Of a stretch of DNA of 6,114 nt, positions 4,264-6,114 are shown piece by piece. The notes under the pieces are model-generated. The model was given only the letters and a program-made list of their open reading frames with translations. It was not told the DNA's origin and searched no databases. Position numbers and translations under genes: made by a program. The stretch spans positions 1 through 6,114 of the forward strand of contig JAEYTW010000591.1 in NCBI GenBank assembly GCA_023433835.1, in the 5' to 3' direction. The stretch is from Pseudomonadota bacterium (GTDB lineage: Bacteria > Pseudomonadota > Alphaproteobacteria > Ferrovibrionales > Ferrovibrionaceae). Each line of letters opens with the position of its first letter. The first letter of the stretch is position 1.

Positions 4264-6063
4264 ATGCTTAAACTCGTCTCCACCCTCTTGCGGCGGACCG
4301 GTGCCGTGCTGGCCGTCGTGCTGGCGTTGCCGGCCGCCCAGGCCCTGGCGCAGGGATCGGTCACCATCAACGGCACGGCCGTCGCCGGCCCGTCGCCGCT
4401 GATCTATTCGCTGGTCGGCGCCTATCCGATCGTGTCGGGCCAGGTCAGCCAGACCGGCGTTTCCTTCTTCGTCACCAACGGCACCACCGGCCAGTTCACC
4501 CTGACCGTGCCGCAGAACCAGGCGCTGCTGATCGTCGCCAACGTCGTGCCGAACGGCTCGCATACCGATCCGGTGGTCGGCAATGAAAGCCTGTCGGGCA
4601 CGCTGCGCGCGGTCGTCACCACCGGCACCAGCGCATCGATGAACCTGACCCTGTCGCCCTACAGCGAGGCGATGACCCAGGTGATCATGGGCGAGACGCA
4701 GGGCCAGCCGCCGCAGCTGATCACCGCGGCGGTCATCGCCGCGGCCCAGGCCAAGGCCACCAACTACCTGATGACGGTCGATCCGCTGACCACCACGGCG
4801 CTGAACGCCTCGTCGGAAAGCGACATGGCAACCGCGACCTCGTCGCAGAAACTGTTCGCCCTGGCGCTGGCCGGTCTCTCGCAGGCACGGACCAACACCA
4901 ACCGCACGCTGACCAGCCTGATCCAGCAGAATGCCGCCATCATCCAGGCCGGCGGCTCGCTGCTCGACGCCGGCGGCGGTTTCTCGGCCGATCCGGAGAA
5001 CGAGGATCCGATGGCCACGCTGAGCGTGATGCAGCGGGGCATGTCGGGCTTCGTCGCCAGCACGAAGAACAAGTCGGGCGTCACCAGCCTCTACAATCTC
5101 GCCCGCACCGTGATGGGCGCGCCGCAGGGCGGCACCGTCGGCGCGACCTGGACGGCCGCCTGCGAAGCCTCGGTCACCGCCGACCTCGCCGCCCGCTTCC
5201 TGCTGCCGCAGACCGGCCTGGACAAGAGCCTGTGGAAGACGCCGGCGGCCTACGGCCATCTGAGCTGGGGTCCGTCGCCGGTGGTCTATCCCACCGTGAC
5301 CATCCCGACCGGCTGCGACCCGACGATGTGGCAGCAGAAGCGCCTGCTGGCCTCGGCCTCGCTCATCGTGCAGCAGCAGTTCAACTACTGCCACCACTAC
5401 ATCCCCGCCTGGGATTCGCAGGGCCTGCTGTTCGCCGGCAAGGCGTCCTATTGCTACAGCGGCTCCAACGCCAGCCCGGGCGCGGGGGCCTCGGCGAACT
5501 CGGCCAACCAGGCGACCCAGATGGGCGTCGACTGCTCGAACTTCACCGCGTTCCTCTACAACTTCGCCTTCGGCGGCATCCGCTTCACCGGCGACGTGCA
5601 GTCGCAGGGCGGCACGATGACCGGCGCGGCTTCGGCCAACAACTACGGCAATGCCTGGGCCCCGGGCACGGCCATCGCCCGTCCGGCCAACATGACGGCG
5701 CTCATCACCCCGGGCAGCGCGGTCTACCAGCAGTATCCGTTCCAGCCGGGCGACCTCCTGTTCATCGGTCCGACCGAGGCCGATGCGCTGCAGGGCAAGA
5801 TCAGCCATGTCGTGATGTGGACCGGATTGCGGGCGCCCGACGGCCGCTACCTGACCGTGGAAAGCTATGGCGTCATCAACGACACCAACAGCGGCAAGGT
5901 CTCGGCCCAGTCGCCGATCCCGAACTCGTTCCTGACGAATTCGGCGACCGCGACCGGCTTCAGCAGCGCCTACATCAACAATTCGGGCCCGAACATCCGC
6001 TATTTCGAAGGCACCTTCCGGGCTTCGAACGTCGTGCACTACCGCCGGATCATCGGCTCGTAA
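4264..6063 (+). CDS. Secreted protein with C-terminal NlpC/P60-like cysteine hydrolase domain
   Basis: Encodes 599 residues. A Sec signal peptide is clear: a basic segment up to RR (10-11), a hydrophobic core AVLAVVLALP and a cleavage site ALA|QG after residue 29; it has no lipobox or Tat motif. Residues 31-130 are beta-rich and Gly/Thr/Asn-rich, like a small beta-sandwich module. About 135-285 is helical, and a Cys-containing linker follows. The C-terminal part has NlpC/P60 hallmarks: GVDCSNFTAFLYNF with candidate nucleophile Cys424, FQPGDLLFIGP (493-503), ISHVVMW with candidate His515, and TVESYG with Glu533 as a possible third residue. Such enzymes usually cut peptidoglycan peptides or other amide bonds. 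NYCHHYIPAW (374-383) just upstream may belong to the active-site region. Five cysteines (300, 351, 376, 397, 424) allow two disulfides plus a free nucleophile in the periplasm. The ATG at 4264 has GGAG 10 nt upstream and gives the clean signal peptide; earlier in-frame starts (TTG 4168, ATG 4237) would bury it. Bases 6064-6114 show no terminator or gene. Confidence 0.85.
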   Translation: MLKLVSTLLRRTGAVLAVVLALPAAQALAQGSVTINGTAVAGPSPLIYSLVGAYPIVSGQVSQTGVSFFVTNGTTGQFTLTVPQNQALLIVANVVPNGSHTDPVVGNESLSGTLRAVVTTGTSASMNLTLSPYSEAMTQVIMGETQGQPPQLITAAVIAAAQAKATNYLMTVDPLTTTALNASSESDMATATSSQKLFALALAGLSQARTNTNRTLTSLIQQNAAIIQAGGSLLDAGGGFSADPENEDPMATLSVMQRGMSGFVASTKNKSGVTSLYNLARTVMGAPQGGTVGATWTAACEASVTADLAARFLLPQTGLDKSLWKTPAAYGHLSWGPSPVVYPTVTIPTGCDPTMWQQKRLLASASLIVQQQFNYCHHYIPAWDSQGLLFAGKASYCYSGSNASPGAGASANSANQATQMGVDCSNFTAFLYNFAFGGIRFTGDVQSQGGTMTGAASANNYGNAWAPGTAIARPANMTALITPGSAVYQQYPFQPGDLLFIGPTEADALQGKISHVVMWTGLRAPDGRYLTVESYGVINDTNSGKVSAQSPIPNSFLTNSATATGFSSAYINNSGPNIRYFEGTFRASNVVHYRRIIGS

Positions 6064-6114
6064 CGAAGCGTACCGTTCCGCCGAAGACCTCGCCCGGGGC
6101 CAGCGTCGCAAGAC

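Noticed and set aside
4243..6111. 622-codon minus-strand open frame opposite the secreted protein
   Set aside because: It is an Arg/Gly/Ala/Asp-rich shadow with no domain. The plus-strand product has a signal peptide and NlpC/P60 motifs.
1..6114. CRISPR array, toxin-antitoxin pair, retron or phage-defence cluster
   Set aside because: No regularly spaced repeats, reverse transcriptase, nuclease pair or defence-type gene set can be seen on either strand.

Overview
The window comes from a GC-rich bacterium, very probably an alphaproteobacterium. The best taxonomic marker is a small gene for an NDUFS4-type (18 kDa/AQDQ) accessory subunit of respiratory complex I, a protein restricted to mitochondria and Alphaproteobacteria. 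High GC, strong third-position GC bias (which opens long spurious frames on the opposite strands) and tRNA genes with encoded CCA fit this. The order within the class (Rhodospirillales-like?) cannot be fixed from the sequence. Most of the window looks like ordinary chromosome. I see no transposase, integrase, CRISPR array or recognisable defence system.

Layout. (1) 1-526, minus strand: the N-terminal part of a TPR-repeat protein that runs off the left edge; no six-frame call exists for it because its stop lies outside the window. (2) 544-1135, plus strand: a strong sigma70-type promoter, then tRNA-Pro(TGG), the NDUFS4-like gene (start corrected to a GTG at 723) and tRNA-Arg(TCT). No terminator lies between them, so they may form one mixed tRNA/mRNA transcript. 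(3) 1136-1388: a gene-free stretch with an AT-rich segment, a nested inverted-repeat structure (1164-1229) and a dyad next to a -35-like box. (4) 1389-2582, plus: a 12-TM MFS (DHA1/AraJ-like) exporter. (5) 2583-3701, minus: a THUMP-domain RlmL-like guanosine N2-methyltransferase of rRNA or tRNA. Its stop codon abuts the stop of the MFS gene in one TGATCA palindrome. (6) 3702-3851: a divergent regulatory region with a clear intrinsic terminator that has no gene in front of it. (7) 3852-4097, plus: an 81-residue protein resembling ribosome modulation factor (RMF). (8) 4098-4263: an AT-rich promoter/leader region. (9) 4264-6063, plus: a 599-residue secreted protein with a signal peptide, a long unassigned N-terminal region and a C-terminal NlpC/P60-like cysteine-hydrolase domain.

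Functional reading. The centre and left have a translation flavour (two tRNAs, an RNA methyltransferase, an RMF-like protein) mixed with unrelated functions (complex I subunit, exporter, secreted hydrolase). Only the tRNA-Pro/NDUFS4/tRNA-Arg group looks co-transcribed. The points most worth following up are the orphan terminator in front of the RMF-like gene, the RMF-like protein itself, the folded element after tRNA-Arg, a 14-nt perfect inverted repeat that brackets about 3 kb, and the architecture of the secreted NlpC/P60-like protein.
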